Source: Aptenodytes patagonicus (taxonomy: Eukaryota > Chordata > Aves > Sphenisciformes > Spheniscidae). From it: DNA of 64,000 nt. Both the position numbers and the translations under genes were made by a program. Numbering within the stretch: position 1 is the stretch's first letter; every line of letters starts with the position of its first letter. The stretch is taken from the NCBI RefSeq assembly GCF_965638725.1, contig NC_134950.1, forward strand, positions 19,792,932 to 19,856,931. Reading direction: 5' to 3'. Of this stretch, positions 27,801 through 39,800 are shown piece by piece. The notes under the pieces are model-generated. The model did not search any database. It was given only the letters and a program-made list of their open reading frames with translations, and had not been told where the DNA came from.

Positions 27801-30800
27801 CCGAGTTCCCAGCAGACACACTATAACTGCTTTCTCTCTCTCTCTCTGGCCCATTAATTGTCCCAATGGCTCCAGATGTACAGAAAGTGGGACACCCACC
27901 GTTAAAGGGAGATTCTCGTCTGAGGATGCCTGCAACCTCGAGCTTAGTGTTGTGTTTGGTCCATTTGAGAGCCACGGCTCAAACTGCAAATCGGAGTGAG
28001 TAGGGGATGCGGATATGGGACTTTTGCAGGGAGCACCCGGGTCGCTGGACAGGATGAGACCTGTGCCAGCCAATTCATCTTTTAGCTCCAAACGCCTTTT
28101 GATAGAGATGCAGGTCTCCTGGGGATTGTGGGGATGTGCTCCTGCATCTGGAAGAGATGGCTGAGTGCCTGGCGTAAGAAGGGCACTGGGGTTTAGAGGT
28201 TGGAGCTGAGGTGGGTTTGGAGGATGGCAATAGCTGTGGTCTTTAGTCAAAACAATTTCTTTTTGTATATTCACGCAGGTTTTTTTCCTCTCCTCTGCTA
28301 ATCCAGAGTGGAATATGAGCCAAAAAAGAGAAACCGATGCTATACACACTGCACACTCTTAAGTATTTGTTTTAAAATGTGTGTGAGGTCAAGCTAGAAC
28401 ATACTTTGAAATTTGTGTATTTACTGCAGTGAATTTTCTGCTCCTTCTGGCTGTTTTCTGTGGTTTTCAGCCCGCTTCACCTCCACAGAAAGAAATACTG
28501 TGCATACGAAAGCGGCCATTATGAATCTTCCCTTAGGAGATTTTTTTTTTTCTGCTCTGCTTTTAAATTACAATCTGTATTATTCATGCCAATGTTTAAA
28601 ATAGCTTTCTGATTCCCCGGTTAAAGTATTCTGAATCTACTCCAGCTACATTTTACTATGCACAACTCCCACCAACCATCAGTTTTTATTTCAAGTCATT
28701 TTTCATGAAATAACACGCATCGCAGCCAGAATCCTGTGTTGCTGTTACATGGTTTTCTTTACAGTTTTCCGGCTCTATTCCTTCTCCCCATGATAAACAG
28801 TGTTGCCAATATTTCTTTTTATCTTAGAATACACAAATTGCATTCTGTGAATCTCCCTTCATAAACAGTGCCCTGTAATCCTGTTACCATTATTGTTGAC
28901 CTTTTTTGGAATTCCTCCAGGTTATTAATGCCTTTTTAATGAGAATCCTGGGATTTAAACTGTTTTCTGAGCAATGTTTACTCAAGAATTGATAGATTAT
29001 TTCCTTTTCTATTTTCCCTTACATCCCCTATTTCTTTTTTTGTCTGACATCTTATTATGTTCAACATGGAGCTATGCAAATAACTGATTTGGGAGTTTGC
29101 TGCCAAATCAAAATATTAAAAACTTTGTTTCAGACTGAACAAAGATGATATTCAATCTAAAATATTTAGAATGTTTGGGGACATTTTTTAATGTTTTTAC
29201 CCCCTTTTTAAAAGAAAAAAGAAATTTGACAGTTTTCAAAATGAAGGCATCATTTCAAACAGAAAGTAGAAAATTCTGTTTTTTCATTTTCTGGCCATGT
29301 TTGACTTCAAATCATAAATAGTTTCAGTGTTCTCTGAACTTTGTTTTTTGGTGACCAAATTACTACCTAAAAGTTTTTGTTTCCCTCAGAGTGATTACTT
29401 TAAATACTTTTTGAGCAGTATTGAGTGGATATGTCTATATATTCCTTGTGTTTATATATCTGTATTTGTACATAGGCTTGGAAAGCTAAGGGAATGTCTT
29501 TATTTTAGTCATGCAAATCTCTCATTTGATTTCACTTTGGTATAAAGACATTGGGTATGTTGGTGGTTACTGCATAAACAACTAAGCAGGTCTTTGCAGA
29601 TAGTGGTGGCATTTTGAACACTTGGCCTGTTTAAGCAGTGGTCTTTTACTTGCTTTTATGTACCTAGATATCTAAATCCTGGTGAAGCTGTGTTTTAGAT
29701 GCCTTCACTACGTTTTGGTTCTCACTTGAAGTTACGATTCTGAGCTCAGGAAGAGCCTAGGAGAAGGGAGAAATGCATGTTCCAATAAATAAACCAAAAT
29801 TAAAAAACATTAAATAAAACCCAGCAGCCGGAAGAGCAACTAGATAGAGGTTGCCCAACTTTGCCCAAACCTTTAGATTGTAGAGCTTAGTTTTCTCAGG
29901 TGTGTTGGGTGTAGGTGGTGGGTAGGGTCTCCTGATGGAGGTGGGAGCTGTGGGAAATTCAGGCCTGTTTGGATTCCACCATGTAGCAGGGGGTAATGAA
30001 GACAGGCATCCTAAAAGGGGTGGATTTATGGAGGAGATGGAGAGGGGCACGATAAGCTGCAAGGACAGGAACCCCATCTCCGCATCCAGTTCTTACTGCT
30101 GGCTGCAGTACGTGTTCCTGGTGGTGTGATGGGGAGATGTTGTACAGCCTCCTCCCAGTTCAAAGCTAAATCTGGCCCTGCCAATCCCAGGTGGATCATT
30201 TCCCCAGTAAAGCAGACAGCAGAGAGCTTTCCTTGGGCCGCTTTTGTGTGGACCCTGATGTATTTGGTGTAGTGTGAAACACCCACCCCGGTCTTTAGAC
30301 AGGAGCCAGGCACCGAGCTGTTGAGTGATTTTAACGCCGGCCCGCTTCTAGCCTGCCCAGAAACAAGAGTTTCACACAGCTGAGAAGCTTTTCTTACTGA
30401 GACCAACGGGAGGTATCTACCGAGGGAGGTGGCAGATAGGGAGGGCGCCGCTTCCAGAATTCCCCCCGGGAGCTGGGGACCTGGCATCCTTTCATAAATC
30501 CAGCTTTCAGGCACTGCAAGCTGGACATCGCTTCCCCAAGGAGCTTGAAATGTATCGCCTTTAATGTGACATAACAAAATAGTAAACCTACTTTATAATA
30601 GCGTATTTTATATATACTGTTACATAAAATGTATTTAAAGGAAATGAAAATTCTGCAGGGTTTGTTTCATATTTTATTAGTACTACAAGCCTTTACTTGC
30701 TTCAACGCTGAGGCACTTCATTACAGGTCTCTATTCCTTCCTTCTGAAATTCTGTACGTAATAGGAAGCTGTTGGCTTTCGAAATCCAGGCAGGCTGTGA

Positions 30801-33800
30801 CTGTTTGCTAGAATTGGCAGAATACAGTGTAACCACAAACCCGCAAGGATTAATAAGCTGAAAAAACACAGGCTTCTTGTCTGTCATTTGTGCTTCTTGA
30901 CGATAAGAGTGCTATTGGGGAAAAAAAGCAGCAAATGACAGCAGTCATAACTTGAAATGCATTGCCCTCAGACTTACCTTGGCTTTATAACTGTAAAAAA
31001 TATAGTTTAGGCAACCAATCAATATACTGGGTAGGGTTTTACTGTTCTTTTCAATAGATGACACTTGAATTCTATTACTTCTTTGTAATCATTTCAACGC
31101 GTGCATTACAGTAAATATTTGATTAGCTTATGACAAATTTTGCTTTTCATCCTGGGACTGCAGGGTTGTTTAGTTAGTTACCTCCCAGATACGAAACACT
31201 CGTTCCAGTGTTTCTCTCTTCCCTGTTGAAAACATGTCAGGCTGATTTAAAATGTTTTATGCACATTATAATGAAAACCGTATGTCTTATATTAAGGGTG
31301 ACTGTGCAAAAGCTTTCAGCTGAATCAGGTTTAGCATGTGATTTCATGCATTTGCATATGCTGTGAACGCGTGCCTGCGCAGTTAATGGCTGTGCACCAG
31401 CCAGCCTCTCTCCTCCTTGTGCTTGGGAACCAGATTTAGGAGATGTGTTGAAGAGGTCTCTGAAAGCCCTTTGTTAAACTTCTGCCACCAACGTGACGGG
31501 AGGGCTGGGATGTTTTCCCAGTCTGTGATGGAGTTTGCTCCCTTTCTATGTACTGCTAAGTCATCCCTGCCAAAGATGACATTTTCCAGCTCCTAAAAAT
31601 ACTTCTGACCAGCCTATCCATTTCCCTTCAAGCAGACCAAATAGTACTGCCAGGTATATGAAAAATCTCCTGAGGTGACACTACGTGCTTGCTTATAAAA
31701 GATACTTGTCCGTAGGTGGATTTACACATAAATTTTATAAAACTGTCATATGCAAGTTGAATATCATGTTATACAACTATCAGTGTATTTTTTGAACATC
31801 CAGTCTCAATGTTTCTATTGAGGTTGGTGTAGCAAAGTAGCATCCTTCTGTCTCTGATCCAAAGAGCCTTTTTGCTTGAAGAGGAAGATAAGTTCCCCAG
31901 GCTGTTCCCTTCTGCTCTGTGAACATATGTTCCCCCTGACAAAGGTCATTTCAGGCTGAGAAGAGAAAATTTATGGGAGCCATTTTTAAGGTGTTGTTAG
32001 AATAGCTCAAACTATGCGCATATAGAAGCACAAAAAATAATTAGGTCAGGCTGATTTCTGTATGAAGAATCTCCTTAAGATACATAAATCAGAAAAAATA
32101 ACCCAACTTGCAATGCTCTTTGTTCCAGCATCCGCTTGTGGCTGCTCTACAAGTCCATGAATTAAAAACAATTAAGAAAAACACAAGCCCAGATCATAGC
32201 GATACGCAGAATATACATGATGGCTCTCAGCCAATATCAGTAATTAGTTTGTAGTGACTGTGTTTTTAGAGAAGAGCTTGATTGATTGTGGTTTCACAGC
32301 ATACACAAGTCACATTTTGTATTCATTTTGAGATCTGCAGTGCTTATAATTTGCATTAATGTAGTTCAGATTACTACCAGAACTACAGTATTTAGATGAG
32401 ATCAGAAAACTGCTTAATGGAATAAATTTTGATTATTTGGTAACAAACTTTCTTCCAAAGTAAGAAGAGTAAGCAAGCAAAATGAGCAGAAATCGAGATA
32501 AATAATTAGTTTAGATCACACAACCAGCAGTCTGAATCGAGGAGATCATTTGTAAAATGGAGTTTAGGTCCAAACGCGAGGAAGCAGGGTCTGTATTGCA
32601 GTTCTTCCCCAAAGTCTTCTGTCTGGTTTTGAGCTGGAAGTCTCCTGCCCCAGCAGGTTTGAACGATTTATGGAGAGTCACACTGCAAGTTTTGTTCTGC
32701 ATCCCCTCTGACTCTAACTTTGCCAGCTGCCCAAGTTACCAGCTGTTACTGCACTGTGCAATCAGCTGAAACATGATTAACATCTGTCTGATGAGGGAGC
32801 ACTGGCAAGCAGTCGGGTGGATGTCCACTGAAGAGGGGAGAGTGATGGCTTCATTGGCCAGTGCAGTGGGGTAAGGGAGGGGATGCCTGTTGGTACCCTT
32901 AGGATTGACCATGCCAGGCATTGCTGGGCCCAGCTTCTCACCATCGTTCTGGGAGTGCAACTCACAAATCTGAGCTCAGTGACTAAACTGCATATAAAAT
33001 CAGAGGGGTTGGTTAGGTACTAAGATCCAAGATTCACAGCAGAGAGCATGCCAGGCAGGAGCACACCTCCACCAGTCCACAGGAGATGCCAGAGAGGAGT
33101 GCCCATCTCCCAGACTTAGCCACCTACTTGTAGTCCAGAGTGTGCCCACGTGCGTGCCTCGGATTCACTCTGAACCTCCGTACTGGAATGAGACCACCTC
33201 TGAGAGTGCAGGCAACCAGCACGTTTCATTCCTTTGCAATATGGACAGCGCTAGTGCTAACACGCTGTTTTGTGTTGCAGCTGAGCAGTTAGAGCTCGGG
33301 GAAAAGATCCGAGTTCAGTGCCCTCCTTAGACTAAAGGAGTTTAAATCCACATCTCTCATAAGAGTTCCTGAACCACTGCGACCTACTGGGCGTCCTCAG
33401 CTTCCTCCACTGACTCCAGACCTCAGGGTAGTGGAGAGTATGAGACTTGGGCAGAGGTAGAGCATGTGGGAGCAGCTTGTGTCACCCAAAGATTAGAGCA
33501 GTCCACATGGAGGAGAGTTTTGTGTCCTGTTCCTTGTTCCCAGGATTATATCTGCTTTTACCCAGTTACTGTTTGATGTGAAAGATAATGTCCAAGATGA
33601 GAGTCTCACATATAGTAATAGTAAGTCAAATAAGTCAGAGGCCAGGGACTGGAACCAAAACCCACTGTCAGCTATGGGCTTGACACTGTGAATCAGGTAC
33701 ATTTCCCACTAGGAGACTTTGCCCTCAAAATGGGTCATTTTTAAGGGTGTTACCTGAAGAAAAGCCTGAAATGCTAAAGCAAGACTTCATCACTTTGCAG

Positions 33801-36800
33801 CTTTTTTTTCTTACATTTGTCAGTGCATGTGAGCAGTGTGGTTTTCTTTCCTAGGTTGCTTGTGGTGTACAAAAACAATCTTGCAGGAACAACCCCACAT
33901 TAAAGAGAAAAGAAGCAGCATTAGTGTTTCCTGGAAATACACTACTTATGCTGTTAAAGATTGGAAATAGCGATGTAGCTGTGAGTTAAAGGTTTCAAGA
34001 TAAATGAAACCAAATCTCTTAAAAATACAGGTCCTTTCAATACTGGGCTTTACAACTGAATTCTCTCTACTTTTCCAGCTGCTTCTAATGGCTTTGCTGG
34101 AATTTTTTATGCGGTCAGGCCCTATCTCTTCCCCTGGGGTCTCTAAATAAAGCTGTCTACAGAGACAGCGTGCCACTTACTCCTCTAGTTGCTGCACCAG
34201 AGTGGTGAACATATATGCATATTTTCATCTCTCTGCCGTTTAACAGGATGCTTTTGAAGGCAAGGAAGCTCAGCAAATTTAAGTGCTTTACATTTTGAGG
34301 ACAAGCTGTCTCTGTCAGCACTGTTTTATTTACAGCTCAGTTTCACTGGGTGACTATATGCAAAATCTAGCATCAAGAGTGATATATATATATATAAAGA
34401 GGTCATGTTTATAGAGTCAGAAGATAGGTAAGCTCTGTGGTTTATATACGCTGGCAGCTATGAAACAATGGTGAAGTTGCAAATAGGAAAGTCTTACACA
34501 AAAAGACTAAATTTTCATAAGCCCATATGCATCCTGAGCTTTGGGAATCCAGTTCTGCTGCTCAGCTATCAGTGTTCCTGCCACAGATATTACTTGAACT
34601 TTTTCCTTTTTTCCATATTTTAGTCTTACTATTTAGATAGCAAATGGACAATAAAATGCATGCAAGAAAGTCTGAGCTTTATTCTTATAGAAGGAAAAAG
34701 ATTAAATTCTAAAATACAAGCAAAATTTTAATATCAAGGCCAGAAGACCATACAACAAGGCATCCAACCATCTGTAATGGCTAGAAATAGCAGACTGGGG
34801 TGCCATACTCCAGGCGTGCATGTGGGGTTATTGTGTGACTCTGTGTAAGAAATGTATATACTGTCTCTATATACATATATACATACATGACATGGTATTT
34901 CTGTGCTTGCATGCTGTCCCAGTAGGCCCAATATACCTAATCTGTTCTACCCGTAAAAGCTGTGAATGCAGTGTATGGTACGGTCACCGTACTGTGTCAT
35001 TATCCTTGCGCTATGACTGAGGCAGTGCAGAGAGCAGAGTTAAAGGTGGGGCTTTTCTACGCCCAAAATGGAGGTGCGGTGGCTGCACTGCATGAGTGGG
35101 ATAAACACGCACCAGTACCAGCTGGAGGCATACCGGCCCTTGCAGAGGCAGCTCTTTCTCCCTCTCCTCAATCCTGCCCTGAAATTTGTAATTGCATCAC
35201 ATGCAGGATGGGAAATTTGCCCTTGAGTAATTAGTAGGAGGTTTCGCGTGCTGCAGCAGGGCGGCGTTAGCTCCCTGAGCTGTGGTCCCCGACCCACGGC
35301 GCAGATGAGCACATGCGTCTGCCAGGCCGTCACCGCCCTCTCTGCCTCTGCCTGGGTTGTGCCTGCCTGTGCTGCCTGCACTCCTCATCACGGGCAGCGC
35401 AGCACGCAGTCGCAGGGTTACAGGCTCCCTTCTCCTCTCCTCCGTGTCAGCTGGAGCTAGGTGACTGTCGCGGTGCTGTCAGGGCCGCAAGGAGGCTAAA
35501 AGGCAGCGCAAAGCATGATGCTGTCTGCAGCGCACTCTTAGCTCAGTGCCATTGCCCATTGAACAATAAAGTGCAGGGAGGGTGCTAGATGCTGCATGAT
35601 TTCACTCCTGCTTCTCAGATACCCATTCCAGGCAAGGAGCAATCCTGGAAAATGTTACAGTACTTTGTTGGCCAAGCTTGTGTTGTTTTTCCTATTGCAC
35701 AGAGCAGTACACAGCTCCACTCCTGTGGTGTGGGTGTGCTGCTGCTTGGAGCCCGCTGCGAGGCAGGGGGAGGCCGGAGCGACGGGCCTCCCAGCATCGG
35801 ATGCCGTACGTGCGGCACGAGCGATTCCATCAGAGCATACTCCTGAGTTGGCTCGCCTGCTGGCAGGCTGTTAGTGTTGTGACGCTGAGTGGCTGCGGTG
35901 TGGAAGAATATGTATGAATGAATTTCGAATGAGATACCGCTGAAGCCAGCAGCTCAACATGTAGTGTCTTTTGCAGGAAAGGGTGGGTAAGACAGTCCTC
36001 TTAGGCAAGGAAGTCTCACATCACGGCAAAAGAAGTGTTATGGCCAGTTAGGACATAATAATATGTTTTAGAGAAATGTCAACCTCTTTCATGGTTAACG
36101 CTGAATCGGCAGGCTGTTCTGGGGCTTACATGTGTGAGCTTTTGCAATCACATTGTCACAGCGACAAAAATAGTCAACAGGCGTCCTTAGGGAGCTGTCA
36201 GCCTGGAGAATGGCGTTAGGAGAGATGAGAGGCCGTGTTCAGCTCCTGCCCGTGTTGCTGCTAGGCAAGGAGTTTCACCTCTTTGTTAAGACATTTGTAA
36301 TAAAGAAGTCACATTTACCCAGGAGAATATGTTGCAATTGGTATTATATGGATAGATGCCATGTTATTTTGCTTAGAGATGTCTACCAAATGGGAGAAAA
36401 TATTTTTTAAAGTCTCCTAGTAACATTGCTGTTGAGCTCTGCTACACGCAGAGCTGGCTTGAGCGTAACTAACACACTTGGAACAGATACTAGCAGTGAC
36501 CCTTTTAATTTACAAAATGTTCTCGAAGATCCTATAAATAGCCACATGCCTAATTTTAAGCGTAAGTAGTCTCCTGTGCTCAGTGTTAACCTTGTGTGTA
36601 GCTGTTATCAGCACTGGGGTCAGAAAGGGTAATTCGTGCTTTGCAGACACAGTTCCTGGTCTCAGATGCAGTTCAGTCTTTCAGAAAGCTCAGCCTTCAA
36701 GGTGGTTGCGTTTTCAGGCTCTGCTGACTCTTGTTGGCAGTGCCTAGCTCGGCAGCCCTTCCCAGCACTGCGCTCCAAGCCAGGCGGGTCAGGGAGAGGC

Positions 36801-39800
36801 TATTATTAAGCCTTGCTTCTTCGAAATGCTTTCGATAGTGAGATCTGATTATGATGTGGTCTACTTAACCGGAGATGAGCCTCAGCTAGGGTTCCTGCTC
36901 TCTCTGCCGCAGCCAGGACTTGGCTTTGAAAGCTGTTGGCGTCTTGCAAGGGCAAGAATGTTTTGGGGGCCAGAACACCGGAGGTATGAAATCTATGTGA
37001 TGTGTTTACTTGTTCGGGTCTTGCTTGGAAAAGTAGATTTGGGAGTAGCGTGATACTGAGGCAGTATTTGGTATCTTAGTCTCATAGATGGGAGTGTTTT
37101 GTTTATCAGGAAAACTCTGTTGCAGCTTCGGACTTCATGTCCCACGGTCATTTTGCTTCCCCAAGGAGAGGGTCACTGACATCTGCATCTGTAGATGTGA
37201 TATAAATACTCTGTGAAACAAAGAAGCTTTGCTGCTCTCCCTCCCTCCCTCCCTCCCTCCCTCCCTCCCCTTGCAAACTTGCCCGCAGTTCTGATCTGGT
37301 TACAGCTGTGGTGACTTGGGTCTGGTTATCAGGGGTGTTGTACTGGGTATGGAGTTTGCTAGAAGTGATAAAGCTGGGTCCCTGGGATACCCTTTTGAAG
37401 AGCTAAGCTTTGCATTTGAGCACTTTGAAATTGGGCTGAGGAATATTCTGGGCTGGGCTGAACCAGAGGCACAGAGAAATGGGGGCTGGTCTCAGACCTG
37501 GTGAGGTTGGGAAAGTATTGGGTTAAATCCGAACACGTCTGATCCTAAGACCGGTTGCTAAGAGTTGCCGGATGGTAAGGATGGTTGCTGGATGTCTCAT
37601 CCTCTTTAAGGCTGTGAAGACAGGCTCTGACAAGGCCTTTTCCCAGTCTCAGGTATTCAGGGGTGGAAGATGTGCCCATCACCATCAGCTGTGCGAAGGA
37701 TTTAAGAGAGATTGTGCACTTGAAGGTTTATCCGCTGCGGCGGGGATGATGGTAGCTGCAGCTGCATCTCCCCCTCGTGGAAAAGATAGCAAAAATGGGA
37801 TTTGTGGTAAGTCTGCAGCCGCTGGCCAGGGGTGTCTGTGCGTGGGATGGCACCCAGAAATTCTCAGGTGAGAGATGCTCCCCCTGACCGGCTGCCTAAA
37901 GGATGCTGGAAAGTTACTTCCATCCCCTTGGATAAAGTCACCATCCATTATTGTGGCTCTGCAGCATGAGACCTGGATATGGCTTGGGATATTTGCCATT
38001 TGAATGACAGACTGACAAAAATCCTAACTTTAGGGTGGGTTTTTTTCTGGATGATAAAACTTTCTTAGTACATCTACCTACTACTGACCTTAGCAAAATG
38101 AGAGCAGTTTTCCTTGTATATGCCAGAGCTTAAGAAATAAAAGCTGTCATCCATAGAAAGTCAGTAATCAGATAGATGGCTTAGCACCTGAGAAGCACTT
38201 GAGAGCCACACGTGATTAGTGGGTTATTTTAAGGCTATTAGAACTGCCTTACCATGCTTCTGTGCCACATGAAAACCTGCATACCTGTGTACATATATAC
38301 ATGCATATACCCTGTTAGCCTATAAACATTTATACATATATACATGTATGTGTACATCATCTCAGAAACCAAAATAGAAGCAGCTTTCCTCCCAGCCAGT
38401 AGTATTTTTGTATGGTTTAAAGCAAGAGAAATCTCCAGCTACAGTTGTGTGCTCTTAATCACTGTGCTCCTGAAGGAGCCACGTGAGCAGCCTCGTTCAT
38501 CTATTGATGGCTGTGAGAAAGCAAATAGGTTGTCACAACAAATGTTCCTAGCCGAGTCCTAAAATGGCTTCTGTAGTGTGAGGGTTTTGTGTCCAAATGC
38601 TTTTTTTCTGCTCCTGTTGAAGTGCCAGTTCTGAAGAAATGTTGAAAATCTGGAACAAATCCAGCGCTTGTCCTCAGGGATGTTTGAAAATTCATGCAAC
38701 TTCTAAAATTCACACAGGACAGACAAAGGAAGGATGCTTGTGATTCATTGTTATTTTGAAAACAGTCTTTGAGTTATAATTTCCATCATGTTTTCACTCT
38801 TCCCTTTTCCTTTCCAGGGAGTGAAGCTGATTTTAGCTCTTCAAGCAGCACGGGCAGTATTTCAGCGCCTGAAGTCCATATGTCTGCTGCTGGAAGCAAA
38901 AGATCTTCTTTTTCTCGCAAGTAAGCAAAGTGATTTTTCCTGAATATTGCAAGTGTTGCTCGTGCAAAGATAGACTACTGTGTAAGGTCTTGCAGCTAAT
39001 ACATACAATACCAATATTGTGAGTTTTAAAACATTTTGGGTAACACTTTGCTCTCGGGCAGCACTTGCACTGATGAGAACTGTGATATGAGAAAGAAAAA
39101 AAAATTGCTGTATTTGGAGCACAAAAATTGTCAATATGCCAGATCAGCTGACTGCTATTTTTTTGTTGTTTATTCATAACAAGTATGGGAGAGACAATCA
39201 GGTAAGGCAGAAAAGGCATTGGCTGGAATGGAGGAGCAAACAACTGGGTGTATGTTAGTTAACAGAAGTACTTCTAACCAGTTAACCTTAACCTTTTGAT
39301 CTTATCACTTTGTTTTCTCTCTGTAATAAATTGTCAGCTCAGCATGTACCTTTCCAGATCATGACTTTATTTTTTGTAGGAAGAAGTAGACAATATTGCC
39401 TTTGACGCTTTTTTTCTTAAACACTCTTGCCCAACCTTTATATAACTAAAACTATATGCAGATAAAAAAAATTATCATAGTCATTTACCTAAATGGACCT
39501 TTCATGAAAGATTTCTGTAAGATTTCTCCCTATCATGTGTGAACTGCAAATCTAGACAGCTTGCAAATACGGGGGCGTTTGGATGGAGCAGCGCACGTTG
39601 TGCTCTGCCCACGCAGTCCCTGCTGGTTACGTTTTTTGGAGGAGGAGGAAAGAGTTCAAATTGACAGGACTGGTTTCCTGCCCTTTGTGGAAGAGCTGGC
39701 AGGGAGGCTGGGACCGGCAGCAGGATACCCGTATGCTTAAGTCACGCAGAGGTCTCCAAGGTCGCAGTGTGCCCCAGTGTACAGAGATCGGCAGAATGAT

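Larger units (their letters stand above)
18119..38817 (+). other. SYBU: SYBU intron 3 (20.7 kb)
   Basis: The largest intron, bounded by GTGAGT and TTTCCAG. It is mostly AT-rich unique sequence. It holds one CR1 fragment, simple repeats, two long antisense frames (27.7-28.35 kb and 30.0-30.6 kb) and a CpG-containing GC patch at 35.2-35.9 kb, all listed separately. I recognised no host exon in it. Confidence 0.85.

Noticed and set aside
29101..29290. Stretch rich in TTTCAAAATGA-like words that suggested an old interspersed repeat
   Set aside because: Low-complexity A/T composition explains the resemblance, and I could not define ends or an orientation.
35040..35917. Cluster of overlapping frames of 60-113 codons on both strands
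   Set aside because: They coincide with the GC-rich patch, overlap in many frames, and show no recognisable family. Low stop density explains them.
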